64,000 nt of DNA from Pseudomonas nitroreducens NBRC 12694 (GCF_002091755.1 NZ_BDAI01000001.1:1054001-1118000); one strand, 5' to 3'; counted from the first letter of the stretch, positions 52,424-61,805 are shown. Made by a program: numbers and translations. The notes: generated by a model not told the origin, from the sequence alone.

Positions 52424-53016
52424 GCGCGCCTTACGTCCTCGTCCTCTACTACAGCCGCCACGGCGCCACCGCCGAAATGGCCCGGCAGATTGCCCGCGGC
52501 GTCGAGGCCGGCGGCCTGGAAGCGCGCGTGCGCACAGTGCCGGCGGTGTCCACCGAGTGCGAAGCCGTCGCCCCGGACATTCCGGCAGAAGGCGCGCTCT
52601 ACGCCACCCTGGATGACCTGAAGGACTGCTCCGGCCTGGTCCTCGGCAGCCCGACCCGCTTCGGCAACATGGCCGCGCCGCTCAAGTACTTCCTCGATGG
52701 CACCAGCAGCCTGTGGCTGACCGGTGGCCTGGTAGGCAAGCCGGCGGCAGTCTTCACCTCGACCGCCAGCCTGCATGGCGGCCAGGAAACCACCCAGCTG
52801 TCGATGCTGCTGCCACTGCTGCACCACGGCATGATCGTCACCGGCATTCCCTACAGCGAGCCCGCCCTGCTGGAAACCCGCGGCGGCGGCACGCCTTACG
52901 GCGCCAGCCATTTCGCCGGCGCCGATGGCAAGCGCAGCCTGGACGAACACGAGATCACCCTGTGCCGCGCGCTCGGAAAGCGCCTGGCCGAAGTCGCCCG
53001 CAAACTGGAGAGCTGA
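52420..53016 (+). CDS. wrbA: NAD(P)H:quinone oxidoreductase WrbA
   Basis: 198-residue flavodoxin-like FMN protein that reduces quinones by two electrons. FMN phosphate loop YYSRHGATAEMARQIARG, and family segments GSPTRFGNMAAPLKYFLD and GTPYGASHFAG. It starts with TTG overlapping the arsC stop (TTGA), so translation is coupled. Confidence 0.93.
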   Translation: MSAPYVLVLYYSRHGATAEMARQIARGVEAGGLEARVRTVPAVSTECEAVAPDIPAEGALYATLDDLKDCSGLVLGSPTRFGNMAAPLKYFLDGTSSLWLTGGLVGKPAAVFTSTASLHGGQETTQLSMLLPLLHHGMIVTGIPYSEPALLETRGGGTPYGASHFAGADGKRSLDEHEITLCRALGKRLAEVARKLES

Positions 53017-53466
53017 ATGGCCCGCAAGAACAAACCGCTGCCGCCCATGGACTGGCTCAAACCCCGGCTGGCCGCCAGCCGCGCGGTGGCGCTGGGCAGC
53101 TTCATCGGGCTGATCCTGCTCATCGTCATCTGGGACCTGCTGTTCGCCGACGCCCACGGCGGCGCGCGCTGGGTACCCTGGGTGTTCCTGGGCTTCAAGC
53201 TGCTGCCGCTGCTGGTCGTGGCGCCGGGCATCCTGATCGGTAGCGCGCGTGGCCATGCCTGGGCGTGCTACGTGATCAACCTGTACTTCATCCTCGGCGT
53301 GCTCAACGCCTTCGATCCCAACCACGCCATCTTCGGCTGGGCGGAGATCATCCTCAGCGTGTCGCTGTTCTGCTCGGCGCTGATGTACACGCGCTGGCGC
53401 TTCCAGTACGACCGCAAGCTGGCCGGCGAAGGCCAGGAACCGCAGCAGGAAGCGACGAGCGTCTGA
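53017..53466 (+). CDS. DUF2069 inner-membrane protein
   Basis: 149 residues with four hydrophobic helices (VALGSFIGLILLIVIWDLLF, VFLGFKLLPLLVVAPGILIG, YVINLYFILGVLNAF, IILSVSLFCSALMY). Function unknown. It starts directly after the wrbA stop and ends the three-gene unit. Confidence 0.85.
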   Translation: MARKNKPLPPMDWLKPRLAASRAVALGSFIGLILLIVIWDLLFADAHGGARWVPWVFLGFKLLPLLVVAPGILIGSARGHAWACYVINLYFILGVLNAFDPNHAIFGWAEIILSVSLFCSALMYTRWRFQYDRKLAGEGQEPQQEATSV

Positions 53467-53490
53467 TAAGGGAGTCGGGGAAACCGGGGC

Positions 53491-54195
53491 TTACCAGCCC
53501 ATGGTTTCCTTGAGGAAGGGAATGGTCAGCTTGCGCTGCGCCTGCAGCGAAGCCTTGTCCAGCTCGTCCAGCAGGTCGAAGAGGAACTGCATGCTGCGCG
53601 CGCCACGGGTAAGGATAAAGCGCCCCACTTCATCGGTCAGGTGCAGCCCACGGCGCGAGGCGCGCAGCTGAAGGGCGCGCAGCTTCTCGTCATCGGTCAG
53701 CGGGTGCAGCTGGAAGATCAGCGAGAGCGTCAGGCGGGATTTCAGGTCCGGCAGCTTCACCCCCAGCTCGCGCGGCGACACCGAGGCCGACAGCAGCAGC
53801 TTGCGGCCGGAATCGCGCAGGCGGTTGAACAGGTGGAACAGCGCCTCTTCCCATTCGCGCTTGCCGGCCAGGGCGTCGAGATCGTCCAGGCACACCAGCT
53901 CGCGCTGTTCGAGGTTGTCGAAGATTTCCGGACCGTAGGCCACCAGGTCCGCCATCGGCAGGTAGACGGACGGCTCACCCAGTTGCTCGGAACGAATGCA
54001 GGCAGCCTGCAGCAGGTGACTGCGGCCCACGCCTTCGGCGCCCCAGAGATAGATCAGGCTTTCCGTCCACCCCGCCTCGGGCTCGCACAGACGCTCGACA
54101 TAGCCGAGCGCCGCGGCGTTGGCACCGGGGTAGTAGTTGGCGAACGTTGCGTCATCGCGCAGACGTACGCTGAGTGGGAGCTGCATAGGAGTCAT
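53491..54195 (-). CDS. hda: DnaA regulatory inactivator Hda
   Basis: 234-residue DnaA-like AAA+ protein that, with the sliding clamp, stimulates hydrolysis of DnaA-bound ATP to limit re-initiation. The clamp-binding motif MQLPLSV is at the N terminus, a P-loop-like WGAEGVGRSHLLQA follows, and a Walker B segment VCLDDLDALA. Convergent with the DUF2069 gene. Confidence 0.93.
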   Translation of the reverse strand: MTPMQLPLSVRLRDDATFANYYPGANAAALGYVERLCEPEAGWTESLIYLWGAEGVGRSHLLQAACIRSEQLGEPSVYLPMADLVAYGPEIFDNLEQRELVCLDDLDALAGKREWEEALFHLFNRLRDSGRKLLLSASVSPRELGVKLPDLKSRLTLSLIFQLHPLTDDEKLRALQLRASRRGLHLTDEVGRFILTRGARSMQFLFDLLDELDKASLQAQRKLTIPFLKETMGW

Positions 54196-54340
54196 GCCGG
54201 GCCGGGCGTTTCTTCAATCGCTTGGGGTGGGCCTTGGTGACTGAAAGTTTATCCAAATCAGAAGGATAACGCAGCTACCACGTGCGACTCAGAGCCACCG
54301 GCGCCGGGAAGCGGGACTTTGCCCGCCTCCGCAGGGCTCA

Positions 54341-55381
54341 TTACCAGTGGAAGCGCAGGGTGTTCTGCGCCGGCACGGCCGCGTTCGGCACCGGTTGGCC
54401 ATTGGCGTCGACCGCCGGTTGCGCCGGCTCCGCCGGGGCTTCCTGCAGGCGGGCCAGAGCCAGTTGCGCACGCAGTTGCTCGGGGCTGGCGGTGACGCGG
54501 TAGACGAGACGGTTGCCCTGTACCTCCACCAGCTTGGCGCCCATGGGCTCCAGCAGGCGCGAGACTTCGGCGTAGCGCGCCAGGTCGGCGCCCTCGATCT
54601 GCAGGACCTGGGCCGAAGCCGAGCCTGCCGAACCGACGAAACGCTGCGACAGGCGCTGGGACACGCCGAGCATTACCGCATCGGCCAGCGCGTCCGGGGT
54701 ATCGCCCTGGGCCTGGCCCTGTTCGCGGCTGTCGCCCATCCACACGCGCCAGGTGGCGGTCCACTTGCCGTCGGCTTCCTTGGCGTCCACCGCCAGCAGG
54801 GCATCGGCGCCGTAGCGTTCGGAGGCGGACTTCAAAACATCCGGCTGGGCGGCGTTGAGATTTTCGGGAGTACCGACCTGCTGTTCGCTGAGGTCGGCGA
54901 TCGGCAGGCGCAGCGGCAGGCCGCGGCGCTGGGCGGCGCGGTTCAGCGGGGCGGAGGCTTCCTGGCTGTCGCCGACCAGGCTGCTGCCGTTGGCGCTTTC
55001 GTTTAGCCACCAGGCCAGCACGCTCGGGCGGCTGGCACCCCAGACCGGCAGGCCGGCCTGGCGCAGGGCGTTGTCGGTGGCAGTCGGGTCGAAGTCCACC
55101 ACCAGCGCCATGGGCGGGCCATTCTCGAAGCCGTACTGGCTGATCAGTTGCTGCGGGTCCTTGAAGTAGCCGGCCAGGGCCGGGCTCTGCGCAGCGCTGG
55201 CATTGCCGGTCAGGCGCAGTACCAGGGTCTGCAGGGCGCGGGTCAGGCCGGCGTTGCGCTCGTCCGGCTGCTGGGAGGCGACCGGTTCGTGCACCTGGTA
55301 CAGGTTGCCCAGCGTTTCAGCGAAGGACGGCAGGCTGAACAGCGTCAGGCAGAGGATCAACAGGCGGGCGGTCAGGCGCAT
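54341..55381 (-). CDS. DUF2066 secreted protein
   Basis: 346 residues with signal peptide LLILCLTLFSLPSFA and a DUF2066 core (NAGLTRALQTLVLRLTGNAS). Function unknown; periplasmic by its leader. Conserved between hda and purM in Pseudomonas. Divergent from purM with a 213-base gap that contains both promoters. The 145 bases between it and hda hold no clear gene. Confidence 0.85.
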   Translation of the reverse strand: MRLTARLLILCLTLFSLPSFAETLGNLYQVHEPVASQQPDERNAGLTRALQTLVLRLTGNASAAQSPALAGYFKDPQQLISQYGFENGPPMALVVDFDPTATDNALRQAGLPVWGASRPSVLAWWLNESANGSSLVGDSQEASAPLNRAAQRRGLPLRLPIADLSEQQVGTPENLNAAQPDVLKSASERYGADALLAVDAKEADGKWTATWRVWMGDSREQGQAQGDTPDALADAVMLGVSQRLSQRFVGSAGSASAQVLQIEGADLARYAEVSRLLEPMGAKLVEVQGNRLVYRVTASPEQLRAQLALARLQEAPAEPAQPAVDANGQPVPNAAVPAQNTLRFHW

Positions 55382-55594
55382 GGCGGGTTCTCGCGCAGGA
55401 AAACGAAGGCACCGTCGACAAACGCGACGGCAAGGAAGGCCTATACCTTAAACAGCCGTCCGGCCAGCGGCAACAGCGCGAGATGGCCGCTGCCGGGCAA
55501 GCCTGATAAAATCCCGCGCCTCCCGCGCAGGCCGGGAAGCGCAAACGGCGCACCCGGCGGCAAGACGAATCATCCCTTCTATAGGCCTGGATTT

Positions 55595-56656
55595 ATGAGC
55601 AGCAAGCAACCCTCGTTGAGCTACAAGGACGCCGGTGTGGACATCGACGCCGGCGAAGCCCTGGTCGAACGCATCAAAGGCGTCGCCAAGCGCACCGCAC
55701 GTCCTGAAGTGATGGGAGGCCTGGGTGGCTTTGGCGCTCTGTGCGAAATCCCGGCTGGCTACAAGCAACCCGTGCTGGTGTCCGGCACCGATGGCGTCGG
55801 CACCAAGCTGCGCCTGGCGCTGAACCTGAACAAGCACGACAGCATCGGCCAGGACCTGGTCGCCATGTGCGTGAACGACCTGGTCGTCTGCGGCGCCGAG
55901 CCACTGTTCTTCCTCGACTACTACGCCACCGGCAAACTCAATGTCGACGTGGCCGCCACCGTGGTCACCGGCATCGGCGCCGGCTGCGAGCTGGCCGGCT
56001 GCTCCCTGGTCGGTGGCGAGACCGCCGAAATGCCGGGCATGTACGAAGGCGAAGACTACGACCTGGCTGGCTTCTGCGTCGGCGTGGTGGAAAAATCGGA
56101 AATCATCGACGGCTCGAAAGTGGTTGCCGGCGACGCCCTGATCGCCCTGCCCTCCTCCGGCCCGCACTCCAACGGTTACTCGCTGATCCGCAAGATCATC
56201 GAAGTCTCCGGCGCCGACATCGAATCCACCCAGCTGAACGGAAAGCCCCTCGCCGACCTGCTGATGGCCCCGACCCGCATTTACGTCAAGCCGCTGCTGC
56301 AACTGATCAAGCAGACCGGCGCGGTCAAGGCCATGGCCCACATTACCGGCGGCGGCCTGCTGGACAACATCCCGCGCGTACTGCCGGACAACGCCCAGGC
56401 GGTGGTCGATGTAGCCAGCTGGCAGCGCCCGGCGGTCTTCGACTGGCTGCAGGAAAAAGGCAACGTCGACGAGACCGAGATGCACCGCGTGCTGAACTGC
56501 GGCGTCGGCATGGTCATCTGCGTCGCCCAGGATCAGGTCGATGCTTCCCTGAAGGCCCTGCGTGACGCCGGCGAGCAGCCGTGGGTCATCGGCCGCATCG
56601 AGGCTTGTGCCGCCGACGCCGAGCGCGTGGTCCTGCACAACCTGAAAGGCCACTGA
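55595..56656 (+). CDS. purM: Phosphoribosylformylglycinamidine cyclo-ligase
   Basis: 353 residues from ATG 55595 (MSSKQPSLSYKDAGVDIDAG). AIR synthase of the purine pathway. The glycine-rich nucleotide loop GGLGGFGALCEIP and VSGTDGVGTKLRLA are present. The frame is open far upstream into the divergent gene but without PurM sequence. Its stop overlaps the purN start, so both purine steps are translated together. Confidence 0.96.
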   Translation: MSSKQPSLSYKDAGVDIDAGEALVERIKGVAKRTARPEVMGGLGGFGALCEIPAGYKQPVLVSGTDGVGTKLRLALNLNKHDSIGQDLVAMCVNDLVVCGAEPLFFLDYYATGKLNVDVAATVVTGIGAGCELAGCSLVGGETAEMPGMYEGEDYDLAGFCVGVVEKSEIIDGSKVVAGDALIALPSSGPHSNGYSLIRKIIEVSGADIESTQLNGKPLADLLMAPTRIYVKPLLQLIKQTGAVKAMAHITGGGLLDNIPRVLPDNAQAVVDVASWQRPAVFDWLQEKGNVDETEMHRVLNCGVGMVICVAQDQVDASLKALRDAGEQPWVIGRIEACAADAERVVLHNLKGH

Positions 56657-57306
56657 TGTCCACACCTTGCAATGTCGTGGTGCTGATTTCCGGCTCCGGC
56701 AGCAACCTGCAAGCCCTGATCGACAGTCTCGCCGGCGCCGACACGCCGGCAGTGATCCGCGCGGTGATCTCCAACCGCGCGGACGCTTACGGCCTGGAGC
56801 GCGCGCGTAAGGCCGGCATCGAGACCCGTTTCCTCGACCACAAGGCCTACGCCGACCGCGAAAGCTTCGATGCCGCGCTGATCCAGGCCATCGATGGCTT
56901 CGACGCCGACCTGGTGCTGCTCGCCGGCTTCATGCGCATCCTCAGCGCGGACTTCGTGCGTCACTATCAGGGCCGCCTGCTGAACATCCATCCGTCCCTG
57001 TTGCCCAAGTACAAGGGCCTGCACACGCACCAGCGGGCGCTGGAGGCTGGCGATGCCGAGCACGGCTGCAGCGTACACTTCGTCACGGAGGAACTTGATG
57101 GTGGGCCTCTGGTCGTACAGGCGGCAATCCCGGTAGAGTCTGACGACACGCCGGAAACGCTGGCCCAGCGCGTGCACGTGCAGGAACATGTGATCTATCC
57201 GCTGGCCATGCGCTGGTTCGCCGAAGGCCGAGTCAGGCTCGGCGAACATGGCGCCATGCTGGATGGGGAGCTTCTGCCCGCATCCGGCCATTCGTACCGA
57301 ACCTAG
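56656..57306 (+). CDS. purN: Phosphoribosylglycinamide formyltransferase
   Basis: 216-residue GART enzyme that transfers formyl from 10-formyl-THF. Substrate loop SGSGSNLQALID, catalytic Asn/His in LLNIHPSLLPKYKGLHTHQ, and the Asp in VTEELDGGPLVVQAAIPV. ATG 56656 overlaps the purM stop (TGATG). Confidence 0.96.
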   Translation: MSTPCNVVVLISGSGSNLQALIDSLAGADTPAVIRAVISNRADAYGLERARKAGIETRFLDHKAYADRESFDAALIQAIDGFDADLVLLAGFMRILSADFVRHYQGRLLNIHPSLLPKYKGLHTHQRALEAGDAEHGCSVHFVTEELDGGPLVVQAAIPVESDDTPETLAQRVHVQEHVIYPLAMRWFAEGRVRLGEHGAMLDGELLPASGHSYRT

Positions 57307-57316
57307 GAGATTCGCG

Positions 57317-58033
57317 ATGCGTAGAGCTCTGTTATTCCTGATGGCCGTGCTGACCCTGCCGGCCCAGGCTTATGAGCTGGAACCGTTCGACGCCAGCTAC
57401 ACCGCCGACTGGAAGCAGATGCCCATCAGCGGCACCGCCTCCCGCAGCCTCAAGCAAGGCGACGGCGGCCGCTGGGAGCTGAATTTCAAGGCCTCCATGC
57501 TGCTCGCCAGCCTGACCGAGAACAGCACGTTCAAGGTCGAGAACGACACCTACCTGCCGCTGACCTACCGCTGGGCCCGCGAAGGCCTGGGCAAGAACAA
57601 GCAGACCGAGCTCGATTTCGACTGGGCCGAGAAGCAGGTGCTGGGCAGCGACCGTGGCGACCAGGTACGCCAGCCGCTGAACAAGGGCCAACTGGACAAG
57701 TCCACCTACCAACTCGCGCTGCAGCATGACGTGGCCGTTGGCAAGAAGGCCATGAGCTACCAGGTCATCGAGGGAACCGACGTCGATACCTACGACTTCC
57801 GTGTTCTCGGCGAGGAGAAGGTGCGTACCCAGGCCGGCCTGATCACCGCGATCAAGGTGGAGCGCGTGCGTGACCCCACCAAGAGCAACCGCAAGACCAT
57901 CCTCTGGTTTGCCAAGGATTGGGACTTCCTCCTCGTGCGCCTGTACCAGCAGGAGTCCGACGGCAAGGAGTACCAGATCATGCTCAAGGAAGGCACCGTG
58001 AACGGCAAGGCGGTTCAGGGCGAGAAAGGCTGA
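57317..58033 (+). CDS. DUF3108 secreted protein
   Basis: 238 residues with signal peptide RRALLFLMAVLTLPAQA. Beta-rich mature part (LEPFDASYTADWKQMPISGT), typical of DUF3108 proteins. Function unknown. It lies ten bases after purN with AGGAG upstream, so it is read from the purMN transcript and ends at the next terminator. Confidence 0.86.
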   Translation: MRRALLFLMAVLTLPAQAYELEPFDASYTADWKQMPISGTASRSLKQGDGGRWELNFKASMLLASLTENSTFKVENDTYLPLTYRWAREGLGKNKQTELDFDWAEKQVLGSDRGDQVRQPLNKGQLDKSTYQLALQHDVAVGKKAMSYQVIEGTDVDTYDFRVLGEEKVRTQAGLITAIKVERVRDPTKSNRKTILWFAKDWDFLLVRLYQQESDGKEYQIMLKEGTVNGKAVQGEKG

Positions 58034-58048
58034 TCCTTCAGCGCACAA

Positions 58049-58076
58049 GAAAAGCCGGGCGATGCCCGGCTTTTTT
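58049..58076 (+). terminator. Terminator of purM-purN-DUF3108
   Basis: GAAAAGCCGGGC GAT GCCCGGCTTTTTT, 15 bases after the stop codon. Confidence 0.87.
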
Positions 58077-58243
58077 ATTGGCCGCTCACTGCGGCGTACA
58101 GCGCTTCGTAGGAACGAGGGGGAAGCCCAGTCCTTGCTCGCGAACAGAGCCACCCGGCGACATCGATGTTGGTCGATCCGCGGGCAATAACGATGGCGCC
58201 CCCTCGCACCCACAGGGCCTACGCCACGAGTGGCGCAGAAACG

Positions 58244-58270
58244 AAAGAGCCGGGCAACGCCCGGCTTTTC
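58244..58270 (-). terminator. Terminator of the DUF2167 gene
   Basis: AGCCGGGC AAC GCCCGGCT, with A/T flanks giving a T-run on the minus strand, just after the convergent gene. The 165 bases between the two terminators hold a REP-like scrap (TTGCTCGCGAACA) and no gene. Confidence 0.72.
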
Positions 58271-58283
58271 CTTGCTTGGAGAA

Positions 58284-59216
58284 TCAGCCTTCGTTCGACG
58301 GCTTGCGCTTGAATCGCCGTGCGATCCAGCCGATGGCCAGGGCCGGGACGATCCACAGCTTCTTCAGCAGAACCAGCAGGGTGGCGAACAGCCCGACCTT
58401 GGCGGCAACCTTGCCGGCGATCAGCGCGCCCAGGCCGTAGGCGGCAACCTTGTCGACGCTGGGATTGAAGTCGACGTAGCGGTTGCCCGGGTTGAACTCG
58501 GTCATCGCCAATACCTTGCCGACGTTCTTCTCGATTTCCGGCAGTTGCTCCATGCCCGCGACAAAATTCAGCACCAGCACGCCTTTGCGGCCCAGCGCGC
58601 GGATGTTGTAGTTCAGCGTGTGCTCCTTGGCGTCGCCGAACTGCAGCTCCTTGGCCCAGTAGAGCTTCTTCTCGGCGGCGTCGTAACGCGGCGGCGCGGC
58701 CCAGCCAATCAGCTGGATGGCCTCGAAACCCTGCTGCTCGCGCTGCGGATTGGCCTGCTTGAGGTCGTCCTGCATGTCCTTGAGCATCTCGGCGTAATCG
58801 ATCTTCGCCGCGTCCTCGTCGGACACGTAGCCGCTCTCCTCGTATTGCACAGTCACTGCCCAGGAGGCGGCTTCGAAAGGCGAGACGCCGGCCGGCATCA
58901 GCATGCCCAGCGGCGGCTCGGAGCTGGGCGGGTTACCCCAGGCTTCCAGCACGCGCTCGGCATCCTTGCTGTCGAGGAAGACGAAATTATCCGGCAGGTC
59001 GAAGGTGGCGAGGTTGTCGCCCACCACCACCTTGCCCTTCTGGAAATGCAGGCTGGCGACGAAGGTCTCGGGCGACATCTCCTCGTCCGACTCGGCGGCA
59101 GGCGCAGCGGCAGCCGCGGGGGCTTCGCTCTGGTTGGACGTAGCGGGTGCAGCGAACGCCGGGGCAGCGACGGCCTGGGCGAGCAAGGCAACGAGGAAGA
59201 GGGCTTTGCCATCCAT
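58284..59216 (-). CDS. DUF2167 membrane protein
   Basis: 310 residues from ATG 59216. Signal peptide LFLVALLAQAVAAPAFA, a Pro/Ala/Glu-rich linker, a soluble domain with GWAAPPRYDAAEKKLYWAKE (DUF2167 signature), and C-terminal hydrophobic helices ending KKLWIVPALAIGWIARRF. Function unknown; probably an inner-membrane protein with a large periplasmic domain. AGGAG lies upstream of the start. Single gene. Confidence 0.82.
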   Translation of the reverse strand: MDGKALFLVALLAQAVAAPAFAAPATSNQSEAPAAAAAPAAESDEEMSPETFVASLHFQKGKVVVGDNLATFDLPDNFVFLDSKDAERVLEAWGNPPSSEPPLGMLMPAGVSPFEAASWAVTVQYEESGYVSDEDAAKIDYAEMLKDMQDDLKQANPQREQQGFEAIQLIGWAAPPRYDAAEKKLYWAKELQFGDAKEHTLNYNIRALGRKGVLVLNFVAGMEQLPEIEKNVGKVLAMTEFNPGNRYVDFNPSVDKVAAYGLGALIAGKVAAKVGLFATLLVLLKKLWIVPALAIGWIARRFKRKPSNEG

Positions 59217-59355
59217 AGGGGTGAATCTCCTGAATCGAATCCATGACATCGGCGGCCACCGGTGGTGGCGCCGGGCACGGATTGTCTCACTGACCCAGCC
59301 GGTCTGTAACAGGAAATTTCTGCATTCGGGCACGGAGCCAGCATTCATCTGCAGG

Positions 59356-59376
59356 GGCGAGCAAGCTCGCTCCTAC
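59356..59376. repeat. REP-type palindrome, single copy
   Basis: GCGAGCAAGCTCGCTCCTAC core, between the glutathione peroxidase gene and the DUF2167 gene. Confidence 0.75.
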
Positions 59377-59395
59377 GAAGAGCTCATTCGCACGC

Positions 59396-59947
59396 TCACG
59401 GCTGGCTGGCGATGGCCTTTTCGATTGCCGCTTGCAGCTCCGGATCATCCGGCTTGGTCAGGCTGGAAAACTCCGCCACCACCTTGCCCTGGCGGTCCAC
59501 TACGTACTTGAAGAAATTCCAGCGCGGCACCTGGTCGGCCTGCTGGGCGAGGTCCTTGAACAGCGGGATCGCCTCGTCGCCGCTGACGTGCTGCACCGAG
59601 GTCATGTTGAAGGTCACACCGTAGTTGCCGTAGCAGATCTTCGCGGTCTCGGCGGCGTCCGCGTCTTCCTGCTTGAAATCGTCGGAGGGCACGCCGAGTA
59701 CTTCCAGGCCCTGGCCCTTGTACTTCTGGTAGACGGCTTCGAGCCCTTTGAATTGCGGGGTGAAGCCGCAGTGGCTGGCGGTATTCACAATCACCAGCGG
59801 CTTGCCGGCGTACAGCTTGCACAGGTCGAGCACATCCTTGGAACGCAGTTTGGGCAGTTCGCCCTGGGTCTTGAGCAGCGCCGGGCAATCGGCGGCCTGG
59901 GCCGCCAGCGGCAAGAGAAGAGAGAGAGCGAGCAGGGAAAGACGCAT
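59396..59947 (-). CDS. Periplasmic glutathione peroxidase-like protein
   Basis: 183 residues with signal peptide LLALSLLLPLAAQA. The GPx active site is VNTASHCGFTPQFKGLEAVY (Cys rather than selenocysteine) and the second motif is FKYVVDRQGKVVAEF. Such enzymes usually take electrons from thioredoxin-like donors. Export suggests a role against periplasmic hydroperoxides. It is downstream of the MFS/40-residue gene pair and may be read with it. Confidence 0.87.
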   Translation of the reverse strand: MRLSLLALSLLLPLAAQAADCPALLKTQGELPKLRSKDVLDLCKLYAGKPLVIVNTASHCGFTPQFKGLEAVYQKYKGQGLEVLGVPSDDFKQEDADAAETAKICYGNYGVTFNMTSVQHVSGDEAIPLFKDLAQQADQVPRWNFFKYVVDRQGKVVAEFSSLTKPDDPELQAAIEKAIASQP

Positions 59948-59995
59948 GGCAGTGATCCTCGAATTATCCCGTCACGCTACCCCGCACGACGGGCA

Positions 59996-60118
59996 TCAGC
60001 AACTGCCCATGCCCAACTGCATCAGCGCGAGGCCACCACGTTGCCAGCCCCACCACGCCAGGCCCGCCAGCGCCAGGCCGAGGCCCAGCACCAGCGCGAT
60101 CACCACTGGGCGCTTCAC
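59996..60118 (-). CDS. 40-residue single-helix membrane peptide
   Basis: GTG start overlapping the stop of the MFS gene (GTGA), then KRPVVIALVLGLGLALAG, an aromatic belt LAWWGWQRGG, and a tail LALMQLGMGSC. One transmembrane helix. The tight coupling and protein-like hydrophobic pattern argue that it is a real gene, possibly a small partner of the transporter. I recall similar tails in other Pseudomonas genomes but could not check. Confidence 0.6.
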   Translation of the reverse strand: MKRPVVIALVLGLGLALAGLAWWGWQRGGLALMQLGMGSC

Positions 60119-61317
60119 GCCGTCCCCAGCGCGGCGCGCTCGACAGGACGCTCGCGCACCGGCCAGTTGAGCAGGCCGGCCAGCAGGCTGAGGAGGATGG
60201 AAATCTGCCAGACCAGGTCGTAGTTGCCGGTGTGGTCATACACGTAGCCGCCCAGCCAACCGCCGAGGAAGGCGCCGATCTGGTGGAACAGGAAGGTGAT
60301 GCCGCCGAGCATCGACAGATTGCGTACGCCGAACAGCGTGGCCACCGTGCCGTTGGTGAGCGGCACCGTGGACAGCCACAGCAGGCCCATGGCAATGCCG
60401 AACAGGTAGGCAGTCCAGACCGTCAACGGCGCCCAGAGGAAGGCGATGATCACCACGCCGCGCAGCAGGTACAGGCCGGTGAGCAGCTTGGGCTTGCTCA
60501 TTCGCCCGCCGAGCCAGCCGGCGATATAGGTGCCGAACACGTTGAACAACCCCACCAGCGCCAGCACCGTGGTACCGACGGTGGCCGGCAGGTGACGGTC
60601 CACCAGGTATGCCGGCAGATGTACGCCGATGAACACTACCTGGAAGCCGCAAACGAAGAAGCCCAGAGACAGCAGCCAGAAGCCGGAATGCCCCGCCGCC
60701 TCGCGCAGCGCCTCGGCCAGGGTTTGCTCGTGACCCTGCATCGGCAGCGGCTTGTCCTTCATCAGCGCGGCCAGCGGCACGATCAGCGCCACCATCAGGC
60801 CGAGGGCGAGCAGCGCGGCAGACCAGCCGAGCCAGCTGATCAGCCCGAGCGTGCCGGGCAGCATGGCGAACTGGCCGAACGAGCCCGCCGCCGCCGAGAT
60901 GCCCATCGCCATGCTGCGCTGCTCCAGCGGCACCGCGCGGCCGACCGCGCCGAGAATCACCGAGAACGAGGTACCTGACAGGCCGATGCCGATCAACAGG
61001 CCGGCGCTCATCGACAGGCTGAAGGCCGAATCGGAATAGCCCATCAGCACCAGGCCGATGGCATAGAGGATGCCGCCCACCACCACCGTGCGCATCGCGC
61101 CGAAGCGGTCGGCAATGGCCCCGGTGAACGGCTGGGCGATGCCCCAGATCAGGTTCTGCAGGGCGATGGCGAAGGCGAAGGTCTCGCGCCCCCAGCCGAA
61201 TTCGGCGCTCATCGGCGCCAGGAACAGGCCGAAGCCGTGGCGGGTGCCCAGGGACAGGGCGAGGATCAGGGCGCCGGATAGCAGTATCCAGAACCCCGTA
61301 CGCGACAGCTTCGACAT
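60115..61317 (-). CDS. MFS transporter
   Basis: 400 residues with twelve hydrophobic helices and the family loop ADRFGAMRTVVVGG between helices 2 and 3. Opening FWILLSGALILALSLGTRHG. It resembles oxalate/formate or monocarboxylate-type MFS members; substrate not assigned. ATG 61317 has AGGAG seven bases upstream. A MarR-type palindrome lies in its leader, so it is probably repressed by the upstream regulator. Confidence 0.88.
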   Translation of the reverse strand: MSKLSRTGFWILLSGALILALSLGTRHGFGLFLAPMSAEFGWGRETFAFAIALQNLIWGIAQPFTGAIADRFGAMRTVVVGGILYAIGLVLMGYSDSAFSLSMSAGLLIGIGLSGTSFSVILGAVGRAVPLEQRSMAMGISAAAGSFGQFAMLPGTLGLISWLGWSAALLALGLMVALIVPLAALMKDKPLPMQGHEQTLAEALREAAGHSGFWLLSLGFFVCGFQVVFIGVHLPAYLVDRHLPATVGTTVLALVGLFNVFGTYIAGWLGGRMSKPKLLTGLYLLRGVVIIAFLWAPLTVWTAYLFGIAMGLLWLSTVPLTNGTVATLFGVRNLSMLGGITFLFHQIGAFLGGWLGGYVYDHTGNYDLVWQISILLSLLAGLLNWPVRERPVERAALGTA

Positions 61318-61331
61318 CACTTGCTCCTACA

Positions 61332-61345
61332 CGGGTATATACCCG
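61332..61345. promoter_or_regulatory. Probable MarR operator before the MFS gene
   Basis: Perfect palindrome CGGGTATATACCCG, 15 bases from the MFS start codon. A one-mismatch copy lies before the marR gene at 61806. Confidence 0.65.
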
Positions 61346-61382
61346 CTTCTAATCGTTCGTATCCAGTGCACGCTGGCCTGCG

Positions 61383-61799
61383 CTAGCTCTCCAGCGCGGC
61401 CAGTTCATCCAGCAGGGCTTCCAGTTGCCGACGCTTGTCATCGCCCAGGTGGACCGCTACATCCTGCTGCGCCGCGTCCCAGGCTTCGCCGCCGCGGACA
61501 ATGCGTTCCAACCCTGCGGGAGTCAGCGCGACGATGCGGTTGCGCAGGTCCTCACCCTCTTCCAGCTTCACCAGGCCGTCGGCTTCCAGCGGCTTGAGGT
61601 TGCGCCCCAGCGTACTGCGGTCCAGGCCCATGGCCTCGGCCAGGTCGGAGATGCTCGGCTGCTCCAGCCGCGACAGATGCCGCAACAGGGAAAACTGCGC
61701 AGTCGTCAGCCCGACGCTTTTCAAGGCATCGTCGTAGACGCGGGTCACGGCACGGGCCGAGCGGCGCAGTTTGGTACAGAGACATTGGGTGGTCAGCAT
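61383..61799 (-). CDS. MarR-family transcriptional regulator
   Basis: 138-residue winged-helix regulator. DNA-binding region TTAQFSLLRHLSRLEQPSIS, then DLAEAMGLDRSTLGRNLKPL, and wing KLEEGEDLRNRIVALTPAG. N terminus MLTTQCLCTKLRRSARAVTR contains two Cys (residues 6 and 8) that could sense oxidants. It is 65 bases upstream of the MFS gene on the same strand, with palindromes before both genes. This suggests autorepression and control of the transporter. Confidence 0.9.
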   Translation of the reverse strand: MLTTQCLCTKLRRSARAVTRVYDDALKSVGLTTAQFSLLRHLSRLEQPSISDLAEAMGLDRSTLGRNLKPLEADGLVKLEEGEDLRNRIVALTPAGLERIVRGGEAWDAAQQDVAVHLGDDKRRQLEALLDELAALES

Positions 61800-61805
61800 G
61801 GGATA

